The position numbers and the translations under genes are program-made. Source: Anaerolineaceae bacterium UBA4890 (GTDB lineage: Bacteria; Chloroflexota; Anaerolineae; Anaerolineales; Anaerolineaceae). From it: a stretch of 22,668 nucleotides of DNA. A model generated the notes under the pieces. It saw nothing but the letters and a program-made list of their open reading frames with translations. It was not told where the DNA came from and searched no databases. The stretch is taken from contig DHCY01000015.1 of assembly GCA_002399085.1 (NCBI GenBank), forward strand, positions 565 through 23,232. Reading direction: 5' to 3'. Below, in pieces: positions 22,424 to 22,668 of this stretch (position 1 is its first letter; every line of letters starts with the position of its first letter).

Positions 22424-22668
22424 TGTTCTATACGGACTGACACCGGCCTGAATTTTTTAGCCCTCCCCTGGGGGAGGGTCCGCGCACTAGACCGAGTGGG
22501 TTCAACCCACATCAGTCTGTTATGAACACGTTGGTGTTCATAGTTCGGGGGGTGAAAGTCTTTGCAGTTCCCTGCTCCCAGTCCCCTTGCCTCGATGCTC
22601 TGTACGGAAAGGACACCGGCCGTTCCCTGCGGACAGTTCGAATATTTAAGCCCTCCCCTGGGGGAGGG
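22424..22668. repeat. Non-coding right edge: imperfect direct repeats and hairpins
   Basis: No supported gene lies after 22305. A block starting TGTTCTATACGGA and ending ACACCGGCC (22424-22448) recurs with changes at 22596-22621. An exact 20-nt block containing CCCTCCCCTGGGGGAGGG occurs at 22459-22478 and again at 22649-22668, running into the window edge. Between the copies are two perfect hairpins: GTGGGTT/AACCCAC (22496-22510) and TATGAACAC/GTGTTCATA with a GTTG loop (22521-22542). The GC-rich blocks are self-complementary. It could be a structured RNA, the edge of a mobile element or stacked REP elements; I cannot tell which. Confidence 0.6.

Overview
The window reads as a chromosomal segment of a Chloroflexota bacterium, most likely class Anaerolineae. 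That placement is an inference from gene content and style: a two-subunit ferredoxin-dependent 2-oxoacid oxidoreductase under an FCD-type regulator, a fused ADP-forming acyl-CoA synthetase, a zinc-ribbon/LysM membrane protein, a Tat-type L,D-transpeptidase, and small palindromic intergenic repeats. Base composition is moderate. No rRNA, tRNA, transposase, integrase, phage gene or CRISPR array was seen. Coding density is high, and nearly all of the window is ordinary housekeeping and energy metabolism.

Layout. Positions 1-145 hold a degenerate inverted repeat. A consensus promoter (145-173) and a palindromic putative operator (184-208) precede a plus-strand operon: FCD/GntR regulator, korA, korB (212-3785). 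A hairpin (3805-3825) separates it from a convergent minus-strand operon, argF-rocD-pyk (7427 to 3843). A spacer with a second repeat copy follows. Next is a long minus-strand run from 13610 down to 7648: M20 dipeptidase, DUF1385 membrane protein, comEA-like protein, yqeY, the HD phosphodiesterase pgpH, and ybeY, with an apparent internal promoter before yqeY. trxB is divergent from the dipeptidase and ends at a perfect 13-bp terminator that it shares with the convergent zinc-ribbon/LysM gene. The LysM gene and hemW diverge from a spacer of only 39 nt. hemW abuts the convergent HAD-ldt operon with no spacer at all. A toroid-fold (terpenoid-cyclase-like) gene comes next. The minus-strand ADP-forming acyl-CoA synthetase follows, with two near-identical 43-nt palindromic repeats downstream of its stop codon. 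The last 350 nt are non-coding and rich in hairpins and repeats.

How the genes fit together. KorAB would oxidise 2-oxo acids to acyl-CoA and reduced ferredoxin. The ADP-forming acyl-CoA synthetase would turn the thioester into ATP. Ornithine aminotransferase with ornithine carbamoyltransferase, the dipeptidase and pyruvate kinase fit amino-acid and sugar fermentation. yqeY-pgpH-ybeY recalls the Firmicutes neighbourhood linking c-di-AMP turnover and 16S rRNA/ribosome maturation. The LysM and L,D-transpeptidase genes point to cell-wall handling.

The least ordinary signals are regulatory and structural. -10 boxes lie 5-7 nt before the start codons of yqeY, hemW and the LysM gene, which predicts leaderless mRNAs. 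A mobile-looking palindromic repeat is nested in the loop of the acyl-CoA synthetase terminator. A perfect palindrome sits at the start of the kor operon transcript. An unassigned hairpin cluster lies at the right edge. I found no clear new defence or mobile system.
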